A DNA stretch of 64,000 nt from CAVSIP01 sp963728075 (GCA_963728075.1 CAVSIP010000001.1:496001-560000), one strand, 5' to 3'. Shown: positions 27,274 to 35,905, counted from the stretch's first letter. The notes: generated from the sequence alone by a model not told the origin. Translations and numbers: made by a program.

Positions 27274-30200
27274 TCAGGCCTCCGCCCCAGTACGCCGCAG
27301 GCGCAGGCTCGGCCACGTGAGGAGCACGAGGCCGGCACCGATGAGGACCGTCGCCCCGAGCAGCTCCACCAGCGCGTTGGTGCCGGTGTACGGCAGGCTG
27401 CCACCGGTCGTCGGCCCGCGGGTGATGACCTCGCCGAGGACCGCTGCCAGCGGCACGACCACGCGGTTCGACGGGGTGTTCGGCGTGTCGGCCGACACGA
27501 TGTTCCCGATGTTCGCGATCTGCGTCGGGATGGTGCCGTCCGTCGCCGGCCCGTTGACGGTGACGCTGAAGGTCAGCGTCTTCGACTGGCCGGGTGCAAG
27601 GTCACCGAGGGACCACGTCACCATGCCGTTGGCGTAGTTCGAGGTGCAGTTGGTCGCCTGACCGCAGTTCGCCGCCGAGAACGTGGTCCCCGCCGGCACC
27701 GCATCGGTCACCTGCACGTTGTGCTGCGTGATGTTGCCGGTGGCGGTGGCGACGAGCGTGAACGTGACCAGGTCACCCGGCTGCGCCGTCGTCAGGCGCC
27801 CGGCCGGCAGGGTCGCGGACTTCCCCAGCTGCAGCGCGCCCGTGGGCACGTACACCTGGTGCTGCACCTTGTTCGAGGTGATCGTGGACGTCCCCGTCCG
27901 CAGCGTGCCGACGTTGGAGATGACGGCACCGTCCGGGTTGTTGCTGTTGACCGTCACCGCGAACGTCAGGTCGCCCTGGGTCCCGGCCGGGACGTTGAGC
28001 GTCCAGTGCACGGTCTCCTGGTCGGGGTTGTACGTCGCCGTGCAGCCGGCGCCACAGCTGGCGGAACTCGGGACGTACGTGGTGCCCACCGGCACCGTGT
28101 CGCTGAAGTCGGCGCTGGCCCCGGCCGTACCGGAGTTGGCGTAGTGCAGGCGGTAGGAGATCTTCTGCCCGCGCGTCACCGAGCTCCCGCTGGCCGGGCT
28201 GGCCACCTTGACGAGGCTGATGTTCGCCGAGGGGGTCGTGACGACCGTCGTCTTGGTGCTGGTGTTGTTGTTCGGGTTGCTGTCGTCGGGGTTGTAGACG
28301 GTCGCCGTGTTGCTCACGCTCGGCGACGCGGCGGCGAGTGCCAGGGCGCGGACGGTGATCGGCGAGGCTGTCGCACCGGCGGCCAGCGAGCCGGGGTGGG
28401 TGCAGGAGATCGTCTGCCCGCCCGTGCAGGTCCAGGAGCTGTCGGCGGTGACGCTCGTGTACTGCAGACCGGCGGGCAGCGCGTCCGACACCGAGAACTG
28501 GCGGTCGGTGGCCACCGTGGAGTCGTTGCGCACGCTCAGCGTGTAGGTGATCGTGTCGCCCACCAGCACCGAGGAGCTACCGGTCTTGGTGATGGTCACG
28601 TCCGGCCCGCCTGGGCCGACCAGCGTGGTGGCGCTCGCCTGGTTGTTGCTGGGGTCGGTGTCGTTCGGGTTGTAGACCGACGACGTGGCCGTCACGCTCG
28701 GGATGGCCGCGGACGTCGCCGTACCAACCAGGGTCACCTCTGGCGTCGCAGCGCCGGGAGCGAGGACGGGGGAGTAGTAGCAGACGAGCGTGCCGTCACC
28801 CGTGCAGCTCCAGCCGGAACCCCACGCGTGGGAGACGTACGTGATGCCGCTGGGCACGCTGGCGTTCAGCCGCAGGGTCTGGTTCGTCGCCACCTGCGAG
28901 TCGTTCACCACCGTGATGCGGTAGGTGACCGGGTCGCCCACGGCCACCTGGCTCGGTGCGGTCTCGGTGATCGTGACGTCCGGACCGTTCGCCGCGCCGA
29001 CCAGCGTCGGTGCCTGCGCGTTGTTGTTGTTCGGGTTGCTGTCGCCCACCATGCTCACCGTCGACGTGCCGACGTAGGAACCGGGCGTCAGGGCGCGGCC
29101 CACGAGCACCACCTGCGGTGTCGACTGCCCGGGGGCGAGCGACGGCGAGTAGACGCACGTCAAGGTGCCGTCACCGGAGCAGACCCAGTTCACGCCCCAG
29201 CTGTGCTGGACGTAGGAGACGCCCGTGGGCAGCTGCGCCACCACCTGCAGTGGCGAGGTGGTCGCCGTGGTCTGGGTGTTCGTGACCGTCATCCGGTAGT
29301 GAATGAGGTCGCCGACCGCGACTGACGGTTCGGCCGTCATTGCGATGCCGACGTCGGCCGGCGAGGCCACCGGTGGGTTCACCGGCGTGGTGACCGTAGA
29401 GGTGTTGTTGTTCGGGTTGCTGTCGTTGGGCGTCTCGACCGTCGCGGTGTTCACCAGGTTGCCTGCGGTCGTCGCCGTGACCTGGCCGGTGATCGTGACC
29501 ACCTGCAGGCTCGCTCCGCCGGCGAGACTGCCGGTGGTCGTGCACGTGATGGTGGTCGTGCCGGTGCAGACGTAGTTCGAGTCGTAGGTCATGCTCGTGA
29601 GCTGGACGTTCCCCGGCAGGGCGTCCGTCACCGTGATGCCCTGGGCGGTCGTGGTGCTCTCGTTCTTGATCGTCAGCGTGTAGACGATCGTCTCGTTGGC
29701 GCCCGCCGTCACCGACTGCTTGTTGGCCGTCTTGGTGATGCTCAGATCAGGCGCCGCGACCTTCAGGGAGACGCAGTCCATCACGGGCTGCTTGGGCTCC
29801 TCCACGGAGTTGTCCTGGTTGCGGTCGGGGCCTCCGGCGACTGTGCTGTGCCAGGCCTTGCCGGCCAGGTCGTCCTTCAGGACAACGTCGTAGGCGACCA
29901 CGCACACGCCTCCCGGTCCCGTCGGGACCTTGTCCGCCGACGCGTACGTGTGCGAGATCCCGCTGTAGTGCGTCGGGTCGCTGCAGTCCGTGAGCCGCAC
30001 CAGGTTGTCGCCGGGGGCGACGTCGACGCCGCTGCTCCCGAGCGGGAACCCGGGATGGTCGGGGTCGTTCCAGTCGACGGCGTACCCGTAGCGCTTGTCG
30101 CCCAGGTCCGTGGGGTCACAGTTCAGGTTCTTGTCGCCCCACGAGAGCGTTCCGCTCAAGGAGACGGTCACCGATTTGTCGCTGTTCAGCGTCGTCTGCG

Positions 30201-30330
30201 CCTGCACCGTGCTCCCCACCGGGACCGGTGTGTCGGCCAACGCGGCAAACGCGGACGCGGCGACGAGGACGCCACCCATGAGCAGCGAGGTCACCCCAGC
30301 GAGGACGCGGCGCGGAAGGGGTCTGGCCAT
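27274..30330 (-). CDS. DUF11-repeat surface protein with LPYTG sortase signal (copy A)
   Basis: A 1018-residue cell-wall protein. Residues 1-33 are a signal peptide (MARPLPRR, hydrophobic core, AALA/DT). A unique Cys-containing domain runs to about 190. Then come six or seven Ig-like DUF11 repeats of about 120 residues, each with a start like PDLSITKT or PDVTITET, an internal DALP.G..Y/TS motif and an end like NPNDTDPSNNQAS. The C-terminus has LPYTG at residue 979, a hydrophobic helix and RLRR, a sortase anchoring signal. ATG 30330 has GGAGGAA upstream. A closely similar gene lies at 32398-35070. It probably acts as an adhesin or wall stalk. Confidence 0.9.
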   Translation of the reverse strand: MARPLPRRVLAGVTSLLMGGVLVAASAFAALADTPVPVGSTVQAQTTLNSDKSVTVSLSGTLSWGDKNLNCDPTDLGDKRYGYAVDWNDPDHPGFPLGSSGVDVAPGDNLVRLTDCSDPTHYSGISHTYASADKVPTGPGGVCVVAYDVVLKDDLAGKAWHSTVAGGPDRNQDNSVEEPKQPVMDCVSLKVAAPDLSITKTANKQSVTAGANETIVYTLTIKNESTTTAQGITVTDALPGNVQLTSMTYDSNYVCTGTTTITCTTTGSLAGGASLQVVTITGQVTATTAGNLVNTATVETPNDSNPNNNTSTVTTPVNPPVASPADVGIAMTAEPSVAVGDLIHYRMTVTNTQTTATTSPLQVVAQLPTGVSYVQHSWGVNWVCSGDGTLTCVYSPSLAPGQSTPQVVLVGRALTPGSYVGTSTVSMVGDSNPNNNNAQAPTLVGAANGPDVTITETAPSQVAVGDPVTYRITVVNDSQVATNQTLRLNASVPSGITYVSHAWGSGWSCTGDGTLVCYYSPVLAPGAATPEVTLVGTATSAAIPSVTATSSVYNPNDTDPSNNQASATTLVGPGGPDVTITKTGSSSVLVGDTITYTLSVRNDSTVATDRQFSVSDALPAGLQYTSVTADSSWTCTGGQTISCTHPGSLAAGATASPITVRALALAAASPSVSNTATVYNPDDSNPNNNTSTKTTVVTTPSANISLVKVASPASGSSVTRGQKISYRLHYANSGTAGASADFSDTVPVGTTYVPSSASCGAGCTATYNPDQETVHWTLNVPAGTQGDLTFAVTVNSNNPDGAVISNVGTLRTGTSTITSNKVQHQVYVPTGALQLGKSATLPAGRLTTAQPGDLVTFTLVATATGNITQHNVQVTDAVPAGTTFSAANCGQATNCTSNYANGMVTWSLGDLAPGQSKTLTFSVTVNGPATDGTIPTQIANIGNIVSADTPNTPSNRVVVPLAAVLGEVITRGPTTGGSLPYTGTNALVELLGATVLIGAGLVLLTWPSLRLRRTGAEA

Positions 30331-30505
30331 CGCGGTTCCTCCAGCTCCAACAGTTGGGGCCGGTCTCACCACTAGCTCCCCGCGACCCCCTTGCGGAGGT
30401 GACCGTGCAGGCCGCGGATCGTTGCTCCCCGCCCCGGGCGTTTCCCAAGGCACGATCATCGTCACCCTGAGTAACCGCTGGGTCCATAGTCAGCCTTGGC
30501 CAACC
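30331..30505 (-). promoter_or_regulatory. conserved leader and promoter region of surface operon, copy A
   Basis: This block upstream of the DUF11 gene is alignable almost base for base with 35071-35245. Shared pieces on the minus strand include ttggccaa..gactatggacc, ttactca..gtgac, ggcggggagc.acgatccgcgg, acggtcacctccgca and gcggggagctagtggtgagaccggcccc. On the plus strand GTCACcctgaGTAACC (30461-30476) is a direct repeat. The conservation suggests a regulated 5' untranslated RNA plus promoter. No known riboswitch is convincingly matched. Confidence 0.5.
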
Positions 30506-30717
30506 GGGTACTCCAGCTCGGATGGGGAGATACGGGTCGCTGGTCCCGGGCCGGGCCGGGTCCTCGGCCCTACGCGATGACGCTGTGTGAGCGGTTCGGT
30601 ACGCCCCGATGAGCGCGGCGCTAACCCTTCCGACACTTGCCGTAGATCGGGCTGGCCCACTGGCGCTAACCCCGCCACCGCCGCGCCCTCACCCCTGCCG
30701 TCACCGCGCGTGAACTG
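30506..30717. other. spacer between the two tandem units
   Basis: This stretch separates the leader of copy A from the hairpin of copy B. It holds no coding frame with actinobacterial codon bias and no clear hairpin. The base gcgtgaac near 30708-30715 matches the sequence just before the copy A hairpin, marking the duplication border. Confidence 0.4.
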
Positions 30718-30751
30718 CTGACGCCCGCCGGGGTTTCCCGGCGGGCGTCAG
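30718..30751 (+). repeat. 15-bp perfect hairpin (copy B) before the tRNA-Sec remnant
   Basis: Arms 30718-30732 and 30737-30751 are exact complements with loop GTTT; the stem matches the copy A hairpin. It lies immediately before the tRNA-like sequence. Confidence 0.6.
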
Positions 30752-30841
30752 GGAGGCGTGCGGGTGGCTGGTCCCCGCGGTCCTCAGAACCGTGGAGACC
30801 CACGATCTGGGACCGACGGGTTCGCCTTCCGTGCGCCTCCG
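30752..30841 (+). pseudogene. degenerate second tRNA-Sec copy
   Basis: A 90-nt sequence alignable with tRNA-Sec throughout. The acceptor stem GGAGGCG/CGCCTCC, anticodon TCA (30784-30786) and long extra arm are kept. However position 33 is C instead of U, the T-loop is TTCGCCT (loses the invariant A58), and several D-arm and variable-arm bases differ. The TAGCGT box that precedes copy A is CGCGCGT here. It is probably not a working tRNA, though an altered or regulatory RNA cannot be excluded. Confidence 0.75.
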
Positions 30842-30851
30842 CTCCTGCTGC

Positions 30852-32392
30852 TCATCGCGCCGCGCCCCGCCTGGCGTCGCGCAGTCGGCGACCCAGGGCC
30901 AGACCCTCGATGAGCAGCAGGGCGACCAGGGTGGGGATCGCCGCTCCGGAGCCGCCGGCGAACCCGGACCCGCCGGTGTCGGGCGAGGGCCCGCCGACGG
31001 GGATGCGTCCCGTCGCGATGTTGAGGTCACCGACGGGTGCGGTCGGCTTCTGCGGCTTCGTGGCCTTCGCCGGGGGCTTGGGCGTGAGGAACAGGTCCGA
31101 GGTGCCGTCCGGCACCCAGGTGACCGTGCTCGGCGGCGACGTGACGGTCGGTGCCTGGCGCGACGGTGCCGGTGCCCGGGTCGTCCCCACCGCCAGGACC
31201 CTCGTCGGCGGCGTGGTCGCCGGCGGCGTGCTCGTGGTCGCGGCGGCTTGCTCTTGGTCGGCGGCGTGGTCGCCGGCGGCTTACTCGTGGTCGGCGGCGT
31301 CGACGTGCCGCCGGAGGACCCGCCGGTCGCCGTGGTGCCGCCCGTGGACCCGCCGGTCGTGCCGCCCGTGGACCCGCCGGTCGTGCCGCCCGTGGACCCG
31401 CCGGTCGCCGTGGTGCCGCCCGTGGACCCGCCGGTCGTGCCGCCCGTGGACCCGCCGGTCGTGCCGCCCGTGGACCCGCCGGTACCGCTCGAGCTCGGGC
31501 CGTTGAGGGCGACGAGGTAGCTCTGCTGGGCCGTCTGAAGCTGCGCGTCAGCTGTCTGGTAGGTGGTGTAGGCGGTCGCGTACTCGGTCGACGACTGGTA
31601 GGTCGTCACCGCCTGTTGGGCTGACTGCACCTGCGGGTCCAGCTGCGGGTCGGTCGTCGTGGTCGCCGTGGTGAGCTGCTGGTCGACCGTCGTGTACTGC
31701 TGGTCGACGGCGTCGTAGGACTTCTGCGTCTGGTCCAGCTGCTTCTGGGTGTCCTTGAGGTCGTGCTGCGCGGCGTCCATCTGGTGCTGGGTGTTCTCGA
31801 CGGCCTGCTTCGCGTCATCGGCGGCCTGCTTCGCCGCGTCCTCAGCCCCTTTCTTGGCCTTCTTGTCCAGGCCCTTGCCGGCGTCCTTGACGGCGGCCTG
31901 GGCCGTCTTCAGCGCGTCCTGCGCGTCGCTGAGGGATGCGGTGAGCGCATTGATCTGCTTCTGCAGCGTGTCCAGGGCGGCCTGCATCTGCGTCAGCTGG
32001 GCGGACAGGTCCCGCCGCTGGTTGGCCAGGTCATCGTGCTTGGCGCGCAGCTTGTCGAGCTGCTCCTGCGTCTTCGACTGCCTGCTCTCGACCTTCGCGA
32101 TCTCGTCCGCGACGTGCTGCTGCAGCTTCGCCAGCTTGCGCTGGACGGCCTCCCACTTGGCCTGGGCCGCGACGTAGCTCTTCTTGGCCCGGTTCAGTGC
32201 CTCCATCGCGTTCTGGACGGCCGGGCTGAGGTTCTTGCCCGGGTCCGCCGCCCGCACGTGCGAGGAGTTCGCCGCGGCGGGGATCGCCACACCGGAGAGG
32301 GCGGAGGAACCGAGCACCGCCAGGGCCGCCGCCCCGGTGGTGGCGGTGACCCGCCACCACCGGGAGCGACCCGCTGCGCGATCGTGCGTCAC
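30852..32392 (-). pseudogene. secreted coiled-coil surface protein (copy B), frameshifted in this sequence
   Basis: Homologue of the 25782-27269 gene, with the same signal peptide (SRWWRVTATTGAAALAVLG), heptad-rich coiled coil and C-terminal segment (TWVPDGTSDLFLTPKPP, SGAAIPTLVALLLIEGLALGRRL). In frame from GTG 32392 it reads correctly to TTPPTKSKPP near 31245, then the homologous sequence continues in another frame to the stop at 30852; one missing G at about 31240 accounts for it. The linker carries a Gly-Gly-Ser-Thr repeat (see 31329-31484). The gene starts 5 bases after the copy B DUF11 gene. Confidence 0.82.
31329..31484. repeat. two tandem 78-bp units inside the copy B linker
   Basis: Units 31329-31406 and 31407-31484 match at 77 of 78 positions. 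Each is built of one 30-nt and two 24-nt subunits (gtgccgcccgtggacccgcc core) and encodes GGSTGGTT repeats with an occasional AT. The copy A gene lacks this array. Confidence 0.8.
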
Positions 32393-32397
32393 GGTTC

Positions 32398-35070
32398 CTA
32401 CGCCTCCGCCCCGAAGCGGCGCGGACGCAGCCCCGGCCAGGTGAGGAGCACCAGGCCGGCACCGATGAGGACCGCCGCGGCCAGCGCCTCGGCCACCGCG
32501 TTGCTGCCGGTGTAGGGCAGGCTGCCCGTGGTGGGGCCGCGGGTGATCGTCTCGCCGAGGACGGCCGCGAGCGGCACGACCACCCGGTTCGACGGCGTGT
32601 TGGGCGTGTCGGCCGACACCACGTTGCCGATGTTGGCGATCTGGGTCGGGATGGTCCCGTCCGCAGCCGGCCCGTTGACGAGCACGCTGAGGTGCACCGT
32701 CCGCGACTGGCCGGCGGCCAGGTCGCCGAGCCGCCACGTGACCACGCCGTTGGCGACGTTCGACGTGCAACTGCTCGCCGAGCCGCAGTCCGCCGCGGAG
32801 AACGTGGTTCCGGCCGGCACCGCGTCCGTCACGCGGACGTCGTGCTGCGTGATGTTGCCGGTGGCGGTGGCGACGAGCGTGAACGTGACCAGGTCACCCG
32901 GCTGCGCCGTCGTCAGGCGCCCGGCCGGCAGGGTCGCGGACTTCGCCAGCTGCAGCGCGCCGGTCGGCACGTACACCTGGTGCTGCACCTTGTTGGACGT
33001 GACCGTCGTCGTGCCGCTGTGCAGCGTCCCGACGTTGGAGATCACGGCTCCGTCCGGGTTGTTGGAGTTGACCGTCACGGCGAACGTCAGGTCGCCCTGC
33101 GTGCCCGGGGCGGCGTCGAGGGTCCAGTGGACGGTGTTGTGCGCCGCGTCGTAGCCGGCGGTGCAGCCGCTGCCGCAGGTTGCCGACCCGGACACGTACG
33201 TGGTGCCCACGGGGACGGTGTCGCTGAAGTCCGCGGTCGCCGCGGCGTTGCCCGTGTTGGCGTAGTGCAGCCGGTAGCTGATCCGCTGGCCGCGGGAGAC
33301 CGTGCTCCCACTTGCCGGGTCCGCCACCTTCACCAGGGTGAAGTTCGCGCTCGGCGCGACCACCTTCGTCGTGGCACTGGCATGGTTGTTGGTGGGGTCG
33401 GTGTCGTTCGGGTTGGTCACGGTGGACGTCGCCGTCACGCTGGGCACCGCGGCCGAGGTCGCCGTGCCGCGCAGGGTCACCGGCGGCGTCAACGCACCCG
33501 GATCCAGCACGGGGGAGTACTGGCAGACGAGGGTGCCGTCACCGGTGCAGCTCCAGCCCGAGCCCCAGGCGTGCGAGACGTACGTGACGCCCGGAGGCAG
33601 GCTGGCGTTCAGCGTCAGCGTCCGGTTCGTCGCCACGCCGGAGTCGTTCGTCACGGTGATCTCGTAGGTGATCGGGTCACCGACCGCCACCTGCGACGGC
33701 GCCGTCTCGGTGATCGTCACGTCCGGTCCGTTCGGTGCCCCGACCACGGTCGGCGCGTTGGCGTTGTTGTTCGTCGGGTCGCTGTCACCGGCCATCGACA
33801 CCGACGCGGTGCCCAGGAAGGAGCCGACGGAGACCGCGTGACCCACGAGCACCAGCTGCGGTGCCGACTGGCCGGCGGCGAGCGAGGGTGCGTAGTCGCA
33901 GGTGAGCGTGCCGTCACCGGTGCAGGTCCACCCGGCACCCCAGCTGTGGGAGACGTACGGGACACCGGTGGGCAGGTTCGCCACCACGTGCAGCGGCGAA
34001 GTGGTCGCCGTGGGCCGGGTGTTCGTCACCGTGATCCGGTAGTTGATGTTCGCGCCGACGGCGACCGACGGCTCGGCGATCTCGGCGATCCCCACGTCGA
34101 CGCCCGGCGCGACGACGGGCGTGTTCACGGTCACCGTGTTGTTGTTCGGGTTCGGGTCGTTGGGGGTGCTGACGGTGGCGACGTTGGTGAGCTGGCCGGC
34201 CGAGGTGGCCGTGACGATGCCGTTGATCCTCACCACGTCCACGCTGGCGCCGCCGGCGAGCGTCGACGACGTCGTGCAGCTCACCAACTGGCCCCCGCTG
34301 CACGTCCACCCGTTCGCGACGTTGCTGAGGCTCTGGTACTGCAGGTTCGCGGGCAGGTTGTCCGTGATCGTGATGCCCTGGGTCGCGGGGTTCGTGGGGT
34401 CGACGTTCTTCACCGTGATCGTGTAGGACAGCGGCTCATTCGACCCGGCGGTCACAGATGCCTTGTCCGGCGTCTTGTTGATGCTCAGGTCGGGGGAGCC
34501 GGCGATCTTCGGGGCCACGCAGATGCGGGGGTTGGCCTCTCCCTTGGTCCACGAGTTGTCGTCGTTGTAGCCAGTGCCGCCGGCGATCTGGCTGTGGCCG
34601 CCGCTCGTCTTCGTGGGGTCGACGTCGTAGCCGATCACGCAGATCTGCTGCGGCACGTCACCCGCCGACTTGTAGGTGTGCGACGCGCCGCCGGCGCTGC
34701 CTGGGAAGTGCGTCGGGTCGCTGCAGTCGGTCAGGTGCACAGTGCTGTCGCTCTGCGTACCGACCCGCACAGTCTGGGTGCCCTTGGAACCGCCCACGGG
34801 GTAGCCGGGTGACGTGGGGTCGTCCCAGGTGATGGCGAATCCGTACTGCCGGTCCGAGCCGCACGACACGGACCGCTTCCACGTGAGCGTGCCGCTCAGG
34901 TCGACGGTGACCGGTCCGTTGCTTGCTTGCGTCGTCGTCGCCGTGACCGTCGCGTTCACCGGGTACGGCGTGTCCGCCAGCGCGGCGAACGCGGACGCGG
35001 CGACCAGCACGCCACCCATGAGCAGCGAGGTCACCCCGGCGAGGACGCGGCGCGGAAGGGGTCTGGCCAT
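32398..35070 (-). CDS. DUF11-repeat surface protein with LPYTG sortase signal (copy B)
   Basis: An 890-residue paralogue of the 27274-30330 protein. The first 34 residues (signal peptide) are identical in both. The N-terminal unique domain has diverged (TYPVNATVTA..., KRSVSCGSDRQYGFAITWDDP), then DUF11 repeats follow. One repeat of about 120 residues present in copy A (between the VTLVGTA..TTLVGPGG and NISLVKVA parts) is missing. The sorting signal is LPYTG at residue 851, a hydrophobic helix and RPRR. A 103-base stretch (32842-32944) is identical to copy A (27721-27823). Wall-anchored adhesin or stalk role inferred. Confidence 0.9.
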   Translation of the reverse strand: MARPLPRRVLAGVTSLLMGGVLVAASAFAALADTPYPVNATVTATTTQASNGPVTVDLSGTLTWKRSVSCGSDRQYGFAITWDDPTSPGYPVGGSKGTQTVRVGTQSDSTVHLTDCSDPTHFPGSAGGASHTYKSAGDVPQQICVIGYDVDPTKTSGGHSQIAGGTGYNDDNSWTKGEANPRICVAPKIAGSPDLSINKTPDKASVTAGSNEPLSYTITVKNVDPTNPATQGITITDNLPANLQYQSLSNVANGWTCSGGQLVSCTTSSTLAGGASVDVVRINGIVTATSAGQLTNVATVSTPNDPNPNNNTVTVNTPVVAPGVDVGIAEIAEPSVAVGANINYRITVTNTRPTATTSPLHVVANLPTGVPYVSHSWGAGWTCTGDGTLTCDYAPSLAAGQSAPQLVLVGHAVSVGSFLGTASVSMAGDSDPTNNNANAPTVVGAPNGPDVTITETAPSQVAVGDPITYEITVTNDSGVATNRTLTLNASLPPGVTYVSHAWGSGWSCTGDGTLVCQYSPVLDPGALTPPVTLRGTATSAAVPSVTATSTVTNPNDTDPTNNHASATTKVVAPSANFTLVKVADPASGSTVSRGQRISYRLHYANTGNAAATADFSDTVPVGTTYVSGSATCGSGCTAGYDAAHNTVHWTLDAAPGTQGDLTFAVTVNSNNPDGAVISNVGTLHSGTTTVTSNKVQHQVYVPTGALQLAKSATLPAGRLTTAQPGDLVTFTLVATATGNITQHDVRVTDAVPAGTTFSAADCGSASSCTSNVANGVVTWRLGDLAAGQSRTVHLSVLVNGPAADGTIPTQIANIGNVVSADTPNTPSNRVVVPLAAVLGETITRGPTTGSLPYTGSNAVAEALAAAVLIGAGLVLLTWPGLRPRRFGAEA

Positions 35071-35245
35071 CGCGGTGCCTCCAGCTCCGAAAACTCGGGG
35101 CCGGTCTCACCACTAGCTCCCCGCGACCCTCCCATGTGCGGAGGTGACCGTATGCAGGCCGCGGATCGTCGCTCCCCGCCCAGGCATTTCCTGGACTGCC
35201 GCCATGGTCACAGTGAGTAATCGACCGGTCCATAGTCCGGGTTGG
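35071..35245 (-). promoter_or_regulatory. conserved leader and promoter region of surface operon, copy B
   Basis: Counterpart of 30331-30505 with the same ordered sequence blocks and GGAGG before the ATG. GTCACagtgaGTAATC (35207-35222, plus strand) corresponds to the copy A direct repeat. High conservation outside coding sequence implies function shared by the two operons. Confidence 0.5.
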
Positions 35246-35528
35246 CCAAGTGGCGGACCAGTTACGGACGGGTCCGGACGGGCCACAACGGCGCGCTTAC
35301 CCGAGTCGTCCGTAACGCTCCGCTCACGTAGTGCAGTGTGCTGATTACTCTCCGTGCCCATACGCCACGCAGAACTCACCAACACCGGCAAATCCGGCTG
35401 GTTCGTGAGAGCCAGGGGGTCGTAGCCCGGGGTGCTCATGGTTGCGTCCGGTCGGTGCGCGCCGTCCTCACCTTCGCCGTCGGGCGCTCACCGTACGTCC
35501 CCAAGCTCGAAGAGCTGCCGGACGGAGG
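35246..35528. other. non-coding stretch upstream of the SOS-box gene
   Basis: No convincing gene. The inverted repeat gttacggacg (35261-35270) and cgtccgtaac (35307-35316), 10 bp arms with a 36-nt spacer, lies here, upstream of the copy B promoter. The rest shows no motif I can name. Confidence 0.4.
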
Positions 35529-35544
35529 TCGAACACGCGTTCGA
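35529..35544. promoter_or_regulatory. LexA-type SOS box
   Basis: TCGAACACGCGTTCGA is a perfect 16-bp palindrome matching the actinobacterial/Gram-positive LexA operator form TCGAAC-N4-GTTCGA. It ends 22 bases before the ATG of the small gene at 35567. Confidence 0.75.
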
Positions 35545-35566
35545 CCCGGTGTGGCATGCTGTTGGC

Positions 35567-35833
35567 ATGGCGGGAGGGATGCGCTCGCGGCACGGTCCGA
35601 CACTGGCCGAACGCAGCGGCGTGGTGTCGCCGGCGGACGCCGGGACGGGGGCCCGCCACTGCTGGGTCGCGGACGCGCCCGGACACCCGGGGGAGCATCC
35701 CGGGCTGCTCGCCGAGTGGCGCCGGACGCCGTCGGGCTGGGAGGGCCGGGTCGTCTACGCGTTGCCCGAGCGTGGCGGGGGGAGCCGGCTCGTCGAGCGG
35801 TGGGTCGAGGCCGGCCACCTGCGCGCCACCTGA
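35567..35833 (+). CDS. small SOS-controlled protein of unknown function
   Basis: An 88-residue soluble protein containing ARHCWVADAPGHPGEHPGLLAEWRR...GWEGRVVYAL..., a sequence type I associate with small actinobacterial proteins near mutagenic-repair genes (imuA/imuB/dnaE2), here without them. A perfect LexA box sits just upstream, so DNA damage should induce it. ATG 35567 is preferred; a second ATG four codons later is possible. No enzymatic motif is visible. Confidence 0.75.
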   Translation: MAGGMRSRHGPTLAERSGVVSPADAGTGARHCWVADAPGHPGEHPGLLAEWRRTPSGWEGRVVYALPERGGGSRLVERWVEAGHLRAT

Positions 35834-35905
35834 GCCGTCAGCGTGTACGCGGTCCCCTGTCCGGTAACGCTTACCGGTGTCGGCCGAGACCTGGGAGGCA
35901 ACCGC

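Noticed and set aside
27284..27298. Additional copy of the 1150-1207 inverted repeat
   Set aside because: Only 15 bases match, and they encode the conserved C-terminal Arg-Arg tail of the DUF11 protein, so chance or coding constraint is likely; reported only as a side note.
30331..30480. Cyclic-di-AMP (ydaO) riboswitch in the surface-operon leader
   Set aside because: Some short blocks resemble it, but the order is different and the 3' portion is missing; left as an unassigned leader.
25679..30841. Integrative element with tRNA attachment sites
   Set aside because: The two tRNA-like sequences flank a unit, but no integrase, recombinase or phage gene is present; tandem duplication fits better.
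31320..31490. CRISPR-like array
   Set aside because: The repeats are head-to-tail without unique spacers and encode GGSTGGTT in frame; this is a coding minisatellite.
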